Below, in pieces: positions 1 through 7,175 of a DNA stretch of 7,240 bases. Numbering within the stretch: the stretch's first letter is position 1; each line of letters begins with the position of its first letter. The DNA comes from Candidatus Aegiribacteria sp. (GTDB lineage: Bacteria; Fermentibacterota; Fermentibacteria; Fermentibacterales; JCC-6): positions 1 to 7,240 of the forward strand of contig JAUVUL010000080.1 of assembly GCA_030600975.1 (NCBI GenBank), read 5' to 3'. The notes under the pieces are model-generated. The model was not told where the DNA came from and ran no database searches. It saw only the letters and a program-made list of their open reading frames with translations. The position numbers and the translations under genes are program-made.

Positions 1-2139
1 GAGGCTGACAGGGAGTGTTTTCAGAGGTTACTTAGCGACATGTCACGAGAATCCCTGTTCAGCAGGATTCCACTTGAACCTCTGGAAGAGCCTGATGTAT
101 CCAGGATGCTATCATTGATAATCGACAGGATTCCATCCATTGAACTCACGGAATATATCTTCAGAAAAACCGGAGGGAATCCATTTTTCATTGAGGAACT
201 GATGAAATCCCTTAATGAGAGTGGTGCTCTTTACTGGGGAAATGACAGGTGGAAATTCCGTAAAGACAGGGCGGACGGGATTCCTCATTCCATCAAAGAT
301 GTGATAGACAGGAAGCTTGATTTGATATCCGCTGAAGCCAGGGATCTCATAGAACACGCTGCTGTGATCGGCCGGGAATTCTTTTTCAGCTTCCTGCTGG
401 AAATCACTGACTGGAACGAAGGTCAACTCTATGACCTGATGGATGAAGCGCTCAAGGTGGGGCTTCTGAAAGAGTACGACGGAGAACGGTTTTTCTTTCC
501 CGAGGATGTAATAAAAGAAGTGGTGTACAGCGGAATAAATGGAGCAAAACGCCAGAGGTTTCATTTGACAATTGCCGGAAAACAACTGGATTCCCACAGG
601 GATAAAGTGGGGCAGGTTGTAGAGGATCTGTCCCTGCATTTCTACCTGGGCGGGGATACGGAGAGAGCGGTAGAATACAGCATTTCAGCCGGTGACAAGG
701 CAAGAGAATCATATGCTTACAGGGAAGCCGTAGAGCATTACGACAGGGCGATGGAATGCTTTAGAATAAACAAGGCAGGTTGGAACAGAGAAAAGATCGA
801 ATGTCTGATGAACAGGGCTGTAGCGCTTAGTGTTCTCGGGGAGAACGAACAGGCGATTCATGAACTCAAGGAAGTAATACGGCAATCGGATAAGATTTCT
901 AATAGAGAACTTCAAGTTGATGGTCTCCTTCATATCTGCAAACCGTATCTCGATACTGCTGAATATGACAGAGCTCTGGAAACAGCTGAAAAAGCGGAAA
1001 AGATCTCAAGAGAAATAGGAAATATTGAAAAGGTGGCTGAAGCCCTGAATAATTCAGGCCTTGGTTGTTGGCATCTGGGCAGATATCACGATGCTGTGGA
1101 ATACTACGAGCAGTCGATGAGAATACTTGAGGAAACGGGCGGAAAAACAATCAGTCCCTCAATGCTCAACAACATCGGTGCTGCTTACTGGAATCTCGGA
1201 GAGTATAACAGGGCCATGGACTATTTCAAGCGTTCGTTGGAGATAACGGAACGAATAGGTGACATAAAGACGAATGCAGCATGCCTCAACAACTGTGGTC
1301 TCATTTACTGGGAATTCTGTGAGCACAGGAAGGCCCTCGAATATTTCATGCGATCACTTGAGATAACCGAAAGAATCGGTAACCGGAATTCGGTAGCCGC
1401 TAATCTTAACAACATAGGTAAGGTACATGAGTTTTTTAGTGAGTACTACAAATCCCTTGATTTTTTTAATCGCTCATTGGTGATAGCAAGAGAGATCGGT
1501 GACCGCAGAACGGAATCCGCAATTCTTGCTAATATGGGCGATATCAACCGGATTCTTGGCAAATACGAAGCATCTCTCGAATTGATCAGTGAATCGCTCA
1601 TCATCAGGAAGAATACAGGCGATCGCAGGGGGGTAATGGAATGTCTTATGAGCGAAGGTGATACACTGGCCGTGATGAACAACCTGGAATCCGCCAGGGA
1701 ATGCTATACGCAGTCACGCGAGATAGCCGTTGAGATTGACGCAGTAAGTCAAGTAAAAGGAATCGATATCAGCATCCTGTCACTCGATTTTGAGGAGAAC
1801 AGACTTGATGGGCTGGAAGATGGGATAACGGATATTCTCCTGTCTCCGGAGGAATCTATTGGCAGGAATTTGAAGGCGGCGGCTCATCGACTGGCCGGAA
1901 GGCTTTGTGCAGGAAAGCGTGAGTGGAGCAGGTCAGCTGAATCTTTCGAGAAATCCGCAGTTATTTACAGAGAACTTGATGATAGCTACAACCTGGCAAT
2001 CACGATTTTCTACAAAGGGCAGATGTATGAGGCATCAGGTGATAAGGACGGATCGAAGGAGTGTTATTCCAGGGCGAAAGGTATTTTCTCCAGAATTGAA
2101 GCAAACGGATGGTTGAAAAACCTGGGATACTGTGTTTAA
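1..2139 (+). CDS. STAND/AAA_16-type ATPase with C-terminal TPR array (5'-partial)
   Basis: This is the C-terminal 712 codons of a larger signalling ATPase. The frame is open from base 1, and the ATG at position 40 lies inside conserved domain sequence with no ribosome binding site, so the true start is upstream of the window. Nucleotides 1-210 encode the end of an NTPase domain: an I-P-L-E-P-L-E-E-P-D-V segment, then TGGNPFFIEEL (169-201), a hallmark of the predicted ATPases found in PknK-, MalT- and cyclase-associated STAND proteins. A winged-helix-like region follows (about 280-560), including AAVIGREF (358-381). From about 670 to the stop there are roughly 12 TPRs, most of 40 residues and typified by LNNIG..Y..LGEY..A. 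The P-loop, Walker B and any N-terminal effector (often a Ser/Thr kinase or cyclase in this family) are off-window. Known relatives are cytosolic scaffolds in which TPRs bind partners and gate ATPase activity; the partner here is unknown. The family call is strong, the specific role is not. Confidence 0.88.
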   Translation, partial: EADRECFQRLLSDMSRESLFSRIPLEPLEEPDVSRMLSLIIDRIPSIELTEYIFRKTGGNPFFIEELMKSLNESGALYWGNDRWKFRKDRADGIPHSIKDVIDRKLDLISAEARDLIEHAAVIGREFFFSFLLEITDWNEGQLYDLMDEALKVGLLKEYDGERFFFPEDVIKEVVYSGINGAKRQRFHLTIAGKQLDSHRDKVGQVVEDLSLHFYLGGDTERAVEYSISAGDKARESYAYREAVEHYDRAMECFRINKAGWNREKIECLMNRAVALSVLGENEQAIHELKEVIRQSDKISNRELQVDGLLHICKPYLDTAEYDRALETAEKAEKISREIGNIEKVAEALNNSGLGCWHLGRYHDAVEYYEQSMRILEETGGKTISPSMLNNIGAAYWNLGEYNRAMDYFKRSLEITERIGDIKTNAACLNNCGLIYWEFCEHRKALEYFMRSLEITERIGNRNSVAANLNNIGKVHEFFSEYYKSLDFFNRSLVIAREIGDRRTESAILANMGDINRILGKYEASLELISESLIIRKNTGDRRGVMECLMSEGDTLAVMNNLESARECYTQSREIAVEIDAVSQVKGIDISILSLDFEENRLDGLEDGITDILLSPEESIGRNLKAAAHRLAGRLCAGKREWSRSAESFEKSAVIYRELDDSYNLAITIFYKGQMYEASGDKDGSKECYSRAKGIFSRIEANGWLKNLGYCV
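961..1800 (+). repeat. Seven TPR-coding repeats in exact 120-nt phase
   Basis: Seven consecutive TPR units begin at 961, 1081, 1201, 1321, 1441, 1561 and 1681, each exactly 120 nt (40 residues) after the last with no indel. Each starts with the helix-B motif (for example EYDRALE, EYNRAMD, EHRKALE, EYYKSLD, KYEASLE). Most continue into S-x-x-I-x-x-x-x-G-D/N. The units at 1201 and 1321 are closest: 23 of 30 bases match between 1231-1260 and 1351-1380, coding RSLEITERIG in both. The 40-residue spacing resembles the long TPRs of LGN/Pins and kinesin light chain proteins and implies a regular superhelical binding groove. Confidence 0.85.
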
Positions 2140-2189
2140 CATGGGATGAAGCAAAATGCGCCTGCGATGTATGACGGTTTCCGATTGCT

Positions 2190-5100
2190 TTACTTCGTTT
2201 TGCCCTCGATCGCTTCACGGATAGCCTCTCGAAATACTTTCAGAACGTATGGTTTCTGAATGAACCCGATAAGACCTTTACCTTCAAAGCGCTTTGAGAT
2301 TTCCTGCCCGCTGTAGCCACTGGACAGAATTACGCGAACATCATTCCTGATTTTCTTCATCTCCTGGAATGCTTCTTCCCCGTCCATATTAGGCATCGTC
2401 AGATCGAGGAGTACACAATCAATCTCGTCATGCTTATCGCGAAAGATCTCTACGGCCTCCCTGCCGTCTACAGCCAATATCACGCCGAGACCCAGTCGTT
2501 CAAGCATATATCTACCAATCCTGCGTACTGTTTCCTCATCGTCAGCCAGAAGAACCGTACCATGTCCACTCCAATCCTGCTCGCCACTTTCTACCATAAC
2601 GGGTCTGGCGGATTTGTCAGAAGCGGGCAGGAGAATCCTGAATGTCGTTCCTTTCCCGGGTTCGCTATAAACCTTGAGTAATCCGTTGTGTCCGCGCACG
2701 ATGCCCTGAACAGCAGATAATCCCAGTCCGCGCCCGTCAACCTTCGTTGTAAAAAACGGGTCGAACAGTTTTTGCTTAGTCGATTTGTTCATCCCGCATC
2801 CGGTATCGGTCACCTCAAGAAAAGCATATTTTCCTTCCAGCAGATTCTCATCCATGTACGTTTTGTACAGATAATATTTGTCGCAAAGAATAAACCCTGT
2901 AGAGATCGAAATAACACCACTCATATCACCTATTGCGTCCGATGCGTTCGTGATCAGGTTCATGATCACCTGTCGAATCTGCGTCGCGTCAGCCATGATG
3001 ATGACAGGATCCTCTGCGTATTTGTACTTCAGAACAGCTTTCTTCCTGATTGAGACCTCAAGGATGTGGGACATCTCTCGAACCAGCTCCGAGAGATCGA
3101 CCGGCTCGATTATAGAATGTCCTCTTCCTGAATAGGCAAGCATCTGCTGACAGAGTTCGGCAGCCCGAAGAGCCGCAGTTTCAATGTCCTGGATGTTCTG
3201 TCGCACCGGAGATATCGGGGGAAGATCGAACAGAGCGAGGTCAGCATTGCCCAGGATACCCGTAAGCAGATTATTGAAGTCGTGAGCGATACCACCGGCC
3301 AGTATTCCCAGGCTTTCGAGTTTCTGCGCATGTAGAACCTGGCGTTCGAGATTCAGTTGTTCCTGCTCGGCATGTTTGCGTTCAGTGATGTTAATCATGA
3401 CCCCCTGGAGAAACAGAGGTGTCCCATCGTCGTCCTTAATAATGATGGCTTCGTCCCTGAGCCAGACAGTATCACCCGTTTTCGAGATCATACGATACTC
3501 GGAGAGAAACGGTTCACCTGTTTCATTGCAACGCATGATCTCATCCAATACACGGTCGCGGTCGTCCGGATGAAGATTCTGAGCCCAGTAGTTTGGATTA
3601 TCCGTGAAGGCCTTCGGTGAAACACCGAGGAATGATTCAATCTGGGGGCTGATGAAGGTCATTGTACTCAATTTGTCAAGTGCGGTGGTATAGGTGATTG
3701 CGGGCATCTGCTCGACAAGCGTTCGGTAGCGCCTCTCCGCTTCCCTAAGAGCCTCTTCAGCCATCTTGCGCTCGGTTATGTCGCGTCCCGTCCCCTGGAA
3801 CTCGACCACCTGCCCATCGTCATTAAGGATGGCCCTGTTGGTCCACTGGTTCCATCGCGATTCGCCGTCTGGCATGACGATGGGATGTTCATGAGTTGCT
3901 ACTGAATTTTCGCTTCCAAGAGATGCGAAATATTCCTTCACGGCTTGATGATATTCGTCCGGAATTAAATGCATGAAGCTGTGCCCTATGAGTTCATCAC
4001 GGCTCCGATTGAAGTAGCGGCAGTACGCATCGTTAACGAATGTAAGCGTACCATCCGGCAGATTACGACAGATGAGTTCTGTCTGGTCATCGACGATACC
4101 ACGATAGCGTGCCTCGCTCTGGCGCAGGCGACCCTCTGCCCGTCTGCGTTTGAGGACATTTGTTGTGAGGGCGAGAATCATAACGGATTGCAGCAGCACG
4201 AAGGCTGACATCATCCAGATAAAAGTCTTATGCCGATAGTATAGCGACACAGGCTCGTTTATCATGACTCTCCCGGCCGGCAGGTCTGAAACGGAGATTC
4301 CGAAGCGTTGCAACACATCATAATCGAACATCGGGACATTCGGACTTTCAATCAGCACCGGAATATCATCCGCCGACTCTCCGCTCAGCACTCTGAGGGC
4401 CAGTCGCGCGGCATGCTCTCCATGTGCCTCGCCTCTGATTACAATCCCTCCAACAACACCTTGACCCACAAACATATCCCATGAGGTGTAGACAGGGGCA
4501 TCGCAGTTCTCCGTTACAAGCATCGTGTACTCCTGGTAACTGAACGCTCTTCCGGTCTTATCCCGATAGAAAGAGAGGAGAAGGACCACCGTTTCATCTG
4601 GAAGTGCATGAAGGGATTCAATCAGCTTTTCAGTGGTCAGATTGAATAGCTCGATGAATTCAATCCTGTCAGTGAATGTGGGTGCGGTGTTTATGAAGTT
4701 CTCCAGATTCCGGATACCGGTAGGTGTGCTGTCGTTTACTACCGCAATGTAGCGCGTGCCCGGATGCAGATCAAGCGCCAGTTGAATGGTTCCACCCAGG
4801 TCCATAGCTTCAGCCACGCCTGTGATTCCTTGAATGCCCTCTATCCTGGACTCGGTGTAGTTATTAAGTCCGCAGAAGATGATGGGCACACCCGGAAAAA
4901 GTAGATCGCGCTGAGGCAGCAGGAAGTTCAGCGCGTTGTCATCGGTGGTAATGATGAGATCAATGTGCTCACCCTTGTATTTAGCCCGGTACAACTGCTC
5001 CAATTGAGGAAACATGACCTCGGGCAAGTATACCTTCGTGTCCATATACTCGATGTGAATATTGATCTCAAAATCTGCTTCCTCCAGGATAGAACGCAGT

Positions 5101-5288
5101 CCCGCCGAGATATTCTCAGTCCATATGAACCCAGGGTGATAGGAATGAAGGATCAGAACGCAAGGAGCATCAGTTTCGTGAATTACTGTTGATGATAACG
5201 CAGCGCTGCCGGATGATACTGTCATCAATATGAATAGCAGTATCGGAAGCGATTTGCTTTCCGGAAGGCGAGTCAATCCGGATGTCAT
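2190..5288 (-). CDS. Hybrid sensor histidine kinase with ABC substrate-binding-like sensor domain
   Basis: A 1032-residue inner-membrane sensor kinase. Residues 14-33 form a signal/anchor helix. Residues 40-350 resemble the ABC-type substrate-binding family PF04392/COG2984 (VLILHSYHPGFIWTENI, then DLIITTDDNALNFLLPQRD). A TM helix spans 356-379. Two PAS domains follow (about 394-507 and 520-637), each ending ITERK; the second has the PAS_3 pattern W...LHPDDR. HisKA carries GGIAHDFNNLL with phospho-acceptor H669. The HATPase shows N box N781, G1 DTGCGM (828-833), F box FDPFFTTK (842-849) and G2 GRGLGLS (852-858). The receiver (about 911-1026) has acidic D916/D917, phospho-acceptor D962, S989 and K1012. 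All catalytic residues are intact. The ligand is probably a small periplasmic molecule (inference). No separate response regulator, Hpt protein or transporter gene lies next to it, so the kinase is orphan here. An upstream in-frame TTG at 5321 was rejected because only the ATG at 5288 has a strong ribosome binding site, directly before the signal sequence. Confidence 0.95.
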   Translation of the reverse strand: MTSGLTRLPESKSLPILLFILMTVSSGSAALSSTVIHETDAPCVLILHSYHPGFIWTENISAGLRSILEEADFEINIHIEYMDTKVYLPEVMFPQLEQLYRAKYKGEHIDLIITTDDNALNFLLPQRDLLFPGVPIIFCGLNNYTESRIEGIQGITGVAEAMDLGGTIQLALDLHPGTRYIAVVNDSTPTGIRNLENFINTAPTFTDRIEFIELFNLTTEKLIESLHALPDETVVLLLSFYRDKTGRAFSYQEYTMLVTENCDAPVYTSWDMFVGQGVVGGIVIRGEAHGEHAARLALRVLSGESADDIPVLIESPNVPMFDYDVLQRFGISVSDLPAGRVMINEPVSLYYRHKTFIWMMSAFVLLQSVMILALTTNVLKRRRAEGRLRQSEARYRGIVDDQTELICRNLPDGTLTFVNDAYCRYFNRSRDELIGHSFMHLIPDEYHQAVKEYFASLGSENSVATHEHPIVMPDGESRWNQWTNRAILNDDGQVVEFQGTGRDITERKMAEEALREAERRYRTLVEQMPAITYTTALDKLSTMTFISPQIESFLGVSPKAFTDNPNYWAQNLHPDDRDRVLDEIMRCNETGEPFLSEYRMISKTGDTVWLRDEAIIIKDDDGTPLFLQGVMINITERKHAEQEQLNLERQVLHAQKLESLGILAGGIAHDFNNLLTGILGNADLALFDLPPISPVRQNIQDIETAALRAAELCQQMLAYSGRGHSIIEPVDLSELVREMSHILEVSIRKKAVLKYKYAEDPVIIMADATQIRQVIMNLITNASDAIGDMSGVISISTGFILCDKYYLYKTYMDENLLEGKYAFLEVTDTGCGMNKSTKQKLFDPFFTTKVDGRGLGLSAVQGIVRGHNGLLKVYSEPGKGTTFRILLPASDKSARPVMVESGEQDWSGHGTVLLADDEETVRRIGRYMLERLGLGVILAVDGREAVEIFRDKHDEIDCVLLDLTMPNMDGEEAFQEMKKIRNDVRVILSSGYSGQEISKRFEGKGLIGFIQKPYVLKVFREAIREAIEGKTK

Positions 5289-5295
5289 TATTAAG

Positions 5296-5300
5296 CCTCC
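5296..5300 (-). promoter_or_regulatory. Ribosome binding site of the histidine kinase gene
   Basis: On the minus strand GGAGG lies 7 nt before the ATG at 5288-5286, an optimal Shine-Dalgarno arrangement. It decides the start: the longer frame opening with TTG at 5321 would add 11 residues ahead of the signal helix and is not supported. Confidence 0.9.
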
Positions 5301-5303
5301 GTG

Positions 5304-5391
5304 CTTGACTAACAGGGACAAATAGTAACCTGTTCTTCACCTCTATACAACCCCGATTTCTAATAATATCCTACCCGCTGAGTAAGTCAAG
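5304..5391. repeat. Nested inverted repeats in the kinase leader and promoter
   Basis: Two dyads are visible. The outer one pairs CTTGACT (5304-5310) with AGTCAAG (5385-5391), perfect 7-base arms 74 nt apart; the right arm contains the kinase -35 box. The inner one pairs AACAGG (5311-5316) with CCTGTT (5329-5334), perfect 6-base arms around a 12-nt loop, directly abutting the left outer arm. The inner dyad lies downstream of the predicted transcription start, so it could be an operator or a leader RNA hairpin. The function is inferred; only the symmetry is seen. Confidence 0.45.
5363..5390 (-). promoter_or_regulatory. Predicted sigma-70-type promoter of the histidine kinase gene
   Basis: Reading the minus strand, TTGACT (5390-5385; 5 of 6 to consensus) is followed after 16 nt by TATTAT (5368-5363; 5 of 6). 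Transcription would begin near 5356, giving a leader of roughly 68 nt before the ATG at 5288. The -35 box is one base away from the 37-bp repeat copy at 5392-5428, which therefore occupies the position of any upstream activator or UP-type element. The sigma preference of the host lineage is unknown. Confidence 0.6.
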
Positions 5392-5428
5392 ATGCCCGGG
5401 TGCTTCTCAGGATACTTTTACACTATTC
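5392..5428 (+). repeat. 37-bp direct repeat, copy A
   Basis: This copy begins ATGCCCGGG and ends ACACTATTC. It matches 7176-7212 at 35 of 37 positions, differing only at its 10th base (T against C) and 15th base (C against T). Similarity stops abruptly on both sides. The block sits between the kinase promoter and the coding remnant of a sorting domain, and supplies the first 12 codons of the short ORF at 5392-5643. It could be the end of a mobile element, a recombination site, or one of a family of dispersed genomic repeats; the sequence alone does not decide. Confidence 0.85.
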
Positions 5429-5643
5429 AGCCAGGGAGCACTGTAGGTAGTAATGTGGACATTCATCTCTACTCGATAGATGGAAGATTGGTATCAAATG
5501 CGAGGGGTGAACTCATCCCTTCAGCAGCAAACAAATTCAGCCTTCAGGGTGCGGATGGACCCCTGCCCTCCGGATGTTATATACTCCTCGTAGACGATGG
5601 AGAGGACATATGTATAAAACGGAAGGTGATAGTTCTCCGATGA
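5392..5643 (+). CDS. Isolated C-terminal sorting-domain ORF, probable 5'-truncated gene remnant
   Basis: An 83-codon ORF whose recognisable part (about residues 17-83) resembles the FlgD-like / type A C-terminal sorting domain that closes exported proteins in FCB-group bacteria: VDIHLYSIDGRLV, then LPSGCYILLVDDG, ending KRKVIVLR. It parallels the tail of the next gene (IKLYIYDVSGRCI, then IPDGCYLVVLEACG), so the two are probably homologous tails. There is no signal peptide and no passenger domain. An in-frame TAA lies 9 nt before the ATG, and no Shine-Dalgarno sequence precedes it. The first 12 codons are the 37-bp repeat. The likeliest reading is the surviving 3' end of a deleted secreted-protein gene. 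A genuine small protein, or a leader ORF for the coupled downstream gene, is possible. Its TGA overlaps the next start as ATGA. Confidence 0.55.
   Translation: MPGCFSGYFYTIQPGSTVGSNVDIHLYSIDGRLVSNARGELIPSAANKFSLQGADGPLPSGCYILLVDDGEDICIKRKVIVLR
5556..5585 (+). promoter_or_regulatory. Weak candidate promoter for the FG-GAP gene
   Basis: TGGACC (5556-5561; 4 of 6 to the -35 consensus) and TATACT (5580-5585; 5 of 6 to the -10) are separated by 18 nt inside the remnant ORF. A start near 5592 would give a leader of about 48 nt before 5640. If real, it would let the propeller gene be expressed without the lost upstream gene. Such a match can arise by chance. Confidence 0.25.
5621..5643 (+). promoter_or_regulatory. 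Ribosome binding site and ATGA start/stop overlap
   Basis: GGAAGGTGA (5621-5629) precedes the ATG at 5640 by 10 nt and contains AGGTGA, complementary to the 16S rRNA tail. The ATG shares bases with the TGA of the preceding ORF (ATGA at 5640-5643), a classic arrangement for translational coupling. This start begins a clean signal peptide, whereas the in-frame ATG at 5574 would add 22 unlikely basic residues. Confidence 0.65.
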
Positions 5644-7073
5644 AGCAATCAATGACACTGGGAGCAGTGGTTATGCTGCTCCCGCTTATCCTTTCATTCG
5701 GCTTAGTTTCTGCATCCGAGTTGTTTATTGAGAAACCTGACTGGGTGTATCAGCTTTACACGAGCTCCCCGTGCAATTTGATTTCGGCAACTCTCAATGG
5801 TGATCCCTTGCCAGATCTCGTTCTCTCGGATTCTTATTCGGAATGTATACAGACCTTCACAGGCAATGGGGATGGGTCCTTTGAGCTGTATCAGACAGTC
5901 TTTCTGACCCATACAAAATGGCTTGAAACCAGTGATGTTGATCTGGACGGGGATCAGGATTTGCTAGCGATATGTACGCAAGCGAGTGCATTGTATGTTT
6001 TTGTTATGCTGAACGACGGAACAGGCAATCTTTCAACACCAATAAGCAGTTACATTGATGCAGGTGGAGAGAACTTCGTTGTCGCATTATTCGATACTGA
6101 CGCTTTGCCTGATATCGTTGTGGGGAACGGTTCCGGGAACGTTTACTATTCCCATGGCAACGGAGATGGGACATTCGAGGAAGCCGTAAAAATCTATGAG
6201 GAGAACTACGGAGCATATGCTCTGGACACGGCTGATCTTGATTCTGATGGTGACCTGGACATCGTGCTTCTCGCCTGGCACCGCTTGTCTGTTCTTTTCA
6301 ACAACGGAGACGGAACTGTCACCTGGGGAGGGCACTACGGTTATTATGCAGGACCTGTTGATGGAGGAGATATTGATATTGCTCATCTCGATAGCGATGA
6401 ATTCCTTGATGTAATAGTGAGTGCTGGGGAAGGCATGGGAACGAACACGGTGTACACCTTCCTCGGGAATGGAGATGGGAGCTTTGATATCACCGGTACG
6501 GGATGGATCGGAGGTACTGGCCCTTTCACTCATGTTATAGCCGAAGATTTCGACCTTGATGGTTACAACGATGCGTTCTTTTGTGGGTATTGTCTATATA
6601 TCATGCTCAATTCCGGAGATGGGATGTTAATCGAACCGATTGAATTTTTCTGTGATAAAGCAGCATCATGCCAGGGAGCTGTAGGTGATTTTGACAGCGA
6701 TGGTGATTTCGATTTTGCTTATGTCTATCATACAGCCAGTTCTCCGTGGGAGATCCGCGTCCATCTCAACAAGCTGATCCAGCAGGATATCGGGGAAACG
6801 GAGGAAGCCATCAGCTCTCTTCAACTGGATGCTTCACCTTCACCTTTTTCCTCAAGTCTGGGCATCACATACTGCCTTTATGAACCAGCTCATATTAAAC
6901 TGTATATCTATGATGTTTCAGGAAGGTGTATAGACTCCATAGAGGATGACTGGAAATCTGCGGAAACCCATTCTACCATATGGACTCCAGAAGAATCGAT
7001 TCCAGATGGTTGCTACCTTGTCGTGCTTGAAGCCTGTGGAGAACGAGCCGTCAGAAGGTGCGTGAAACTCTAG
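5640..7073 (+). CDS. Secreted FG-GAP/VCBS beta-propeller protein with C-terminal sorting domain
   Basis: A 477-residue exported protein. Residues 1-25 are a signal peptide with a likely cut after VSA. Seven FG-GAP/VCBS-like units follow, with acidic calcium-binding-type loops starting near 53 (NGDPLPD), 99 (DVDLDGDQD), 151 (FDTDALPD), 199 (DLDSDGDLD), 249 (HLDSDEFLD), 303 (DFDLDGYND) and 350 (DFDSDGDFD). Most are followed by a GNGDGSF-type turn. Seven units fit a closed seven-bladed propeller (inference). Residues about 397-477 form a FlgD-like / type A sorting domain (IKLYIYDVSGR, IPDGCY, ending RRCVKL), implying outer-membrane export and surface attachment or release. Such propellers usually serve in binding or adhesion; no catalytic motif is seen. 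Cysteines are frequent for an exported protein. The ATG at 5640 was chosen for its signal peptide and ATGA coupling to the upstream remnant. Confidence 0.88.
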   Translation: MKQSMTLGAVVMLLPLILSFGLVSASELFIEKPDWVYQLYTSSPCNLISATLNGDPLPDLVLSDSYSECIQTFTGNGDGSFELYQTVFLTHTKWLETSDVDLDGDQDLLAICTQASALYVFVMLNDGTGNLSTPISSYIDAGGENFVVALFDTDALPDIVVGNGSGNVYYSHGNGDGTFEEAVKIYEENYGAYALDTADLDSDGDLDIVLLAWHRLSVLFNNGDGTVTWGGHYGYYAGPVDGGDIDIAHLDSDEFLDVIVSAGEGMGTNTVYTFLGNGDGSFDITGTGWIGGTGPFTHVIAEDFDLDGYNDAFFCGYCLYIMLNSGDGMLIEPIEFFCDKAASCQGAVGDFDSDGDFDFAYVYHTASSPWEIRVHLNKLIQQDIGETEEAISSLQLDASPSPFSSSLGITYCLYEPAHIKLYIYDVSGRCIDSIEDDWKSAETHSTIWTPEESIPDGCYLVVLEACGERAVRRCVKL

Positions 7074-7078
7074 GTTTT

Positions 7079-7148
7079 TTCCTCAGCTCCCTTAACTGCT
7101 CTTACATGATCATCTGAGTTATCCTGTCTGAGGGATCAGGTTTTGTTT
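7079..7148 (+). terminator. Weak candidate terminator after the FG-GAP gene
   Basis: TTCCTCAG (7079-7086) can pair with CTGAGGGA (7128-7135) as an 8-bp stem with one G-T pair and a 41-nt loop. An alternative 5-bp stem pairs TGATC (7107-7111) with GATCA (7134-7138). Both are followed by TTTTGTTT (7141-7148). The position, just past the stop at 7073, is right, but the loops are long and the T-run is interrupted. Confidence 0.3.
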
Positions 7149-7175
7149 CTAGACTTATAAATATTCCAGATCGTA

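Noticed and set aside
40..42. ATG at 40 as the true start of the TPR ATPase
   Set aside because: The frame is open to base 1, no ribosome binding site precedes this ATG, and it lies within the NTPase domain, so the gene must begin upstream.
112..639. Long antisense open frame opposite the TPR ATPase
   Set aside because: The plus-strand frame has clear family motifs throughout, and the antisense translation shows no recognisable domain or start signal. The same holds for antisense frames over the kinase and FG-GAP genes.
2147..2192. Possible bidirectional terminator in the convergent gap
   Set aside because: AAGCAA (2149-2154) can pair with TTGCTT (2185-2190), but the loop is 30 nt, the stem is A-T rich, its right arm overlaps the kinase stop codon, and there is no clear T-run on either strand.
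5289..5321. Kinase start at the upstream TTG (5321)
   Set aside because: The ATG at 5288 has GGAGG at 7-nt spacing and leads straight into the signal helix; the TTG has no such support.
5305..5349. Plus-strand promoter using TTGACT at 5305-5310
   Set aside because: No -10 hexamer occurs 15-19 nt downstream; the nearest candidate, TATACA at 5344, is 33 nt away.
5574..5639. N-terminal extension of the FG-GAP protein from the ATG at 5574
   Set aside because: It would put 22 mostly polar and basic residues before an otherwise clean signal peptide, and it overlaps the sorting-domain frame. The ATG at 5640 has a ribosome binding site and the ATGA overlap.
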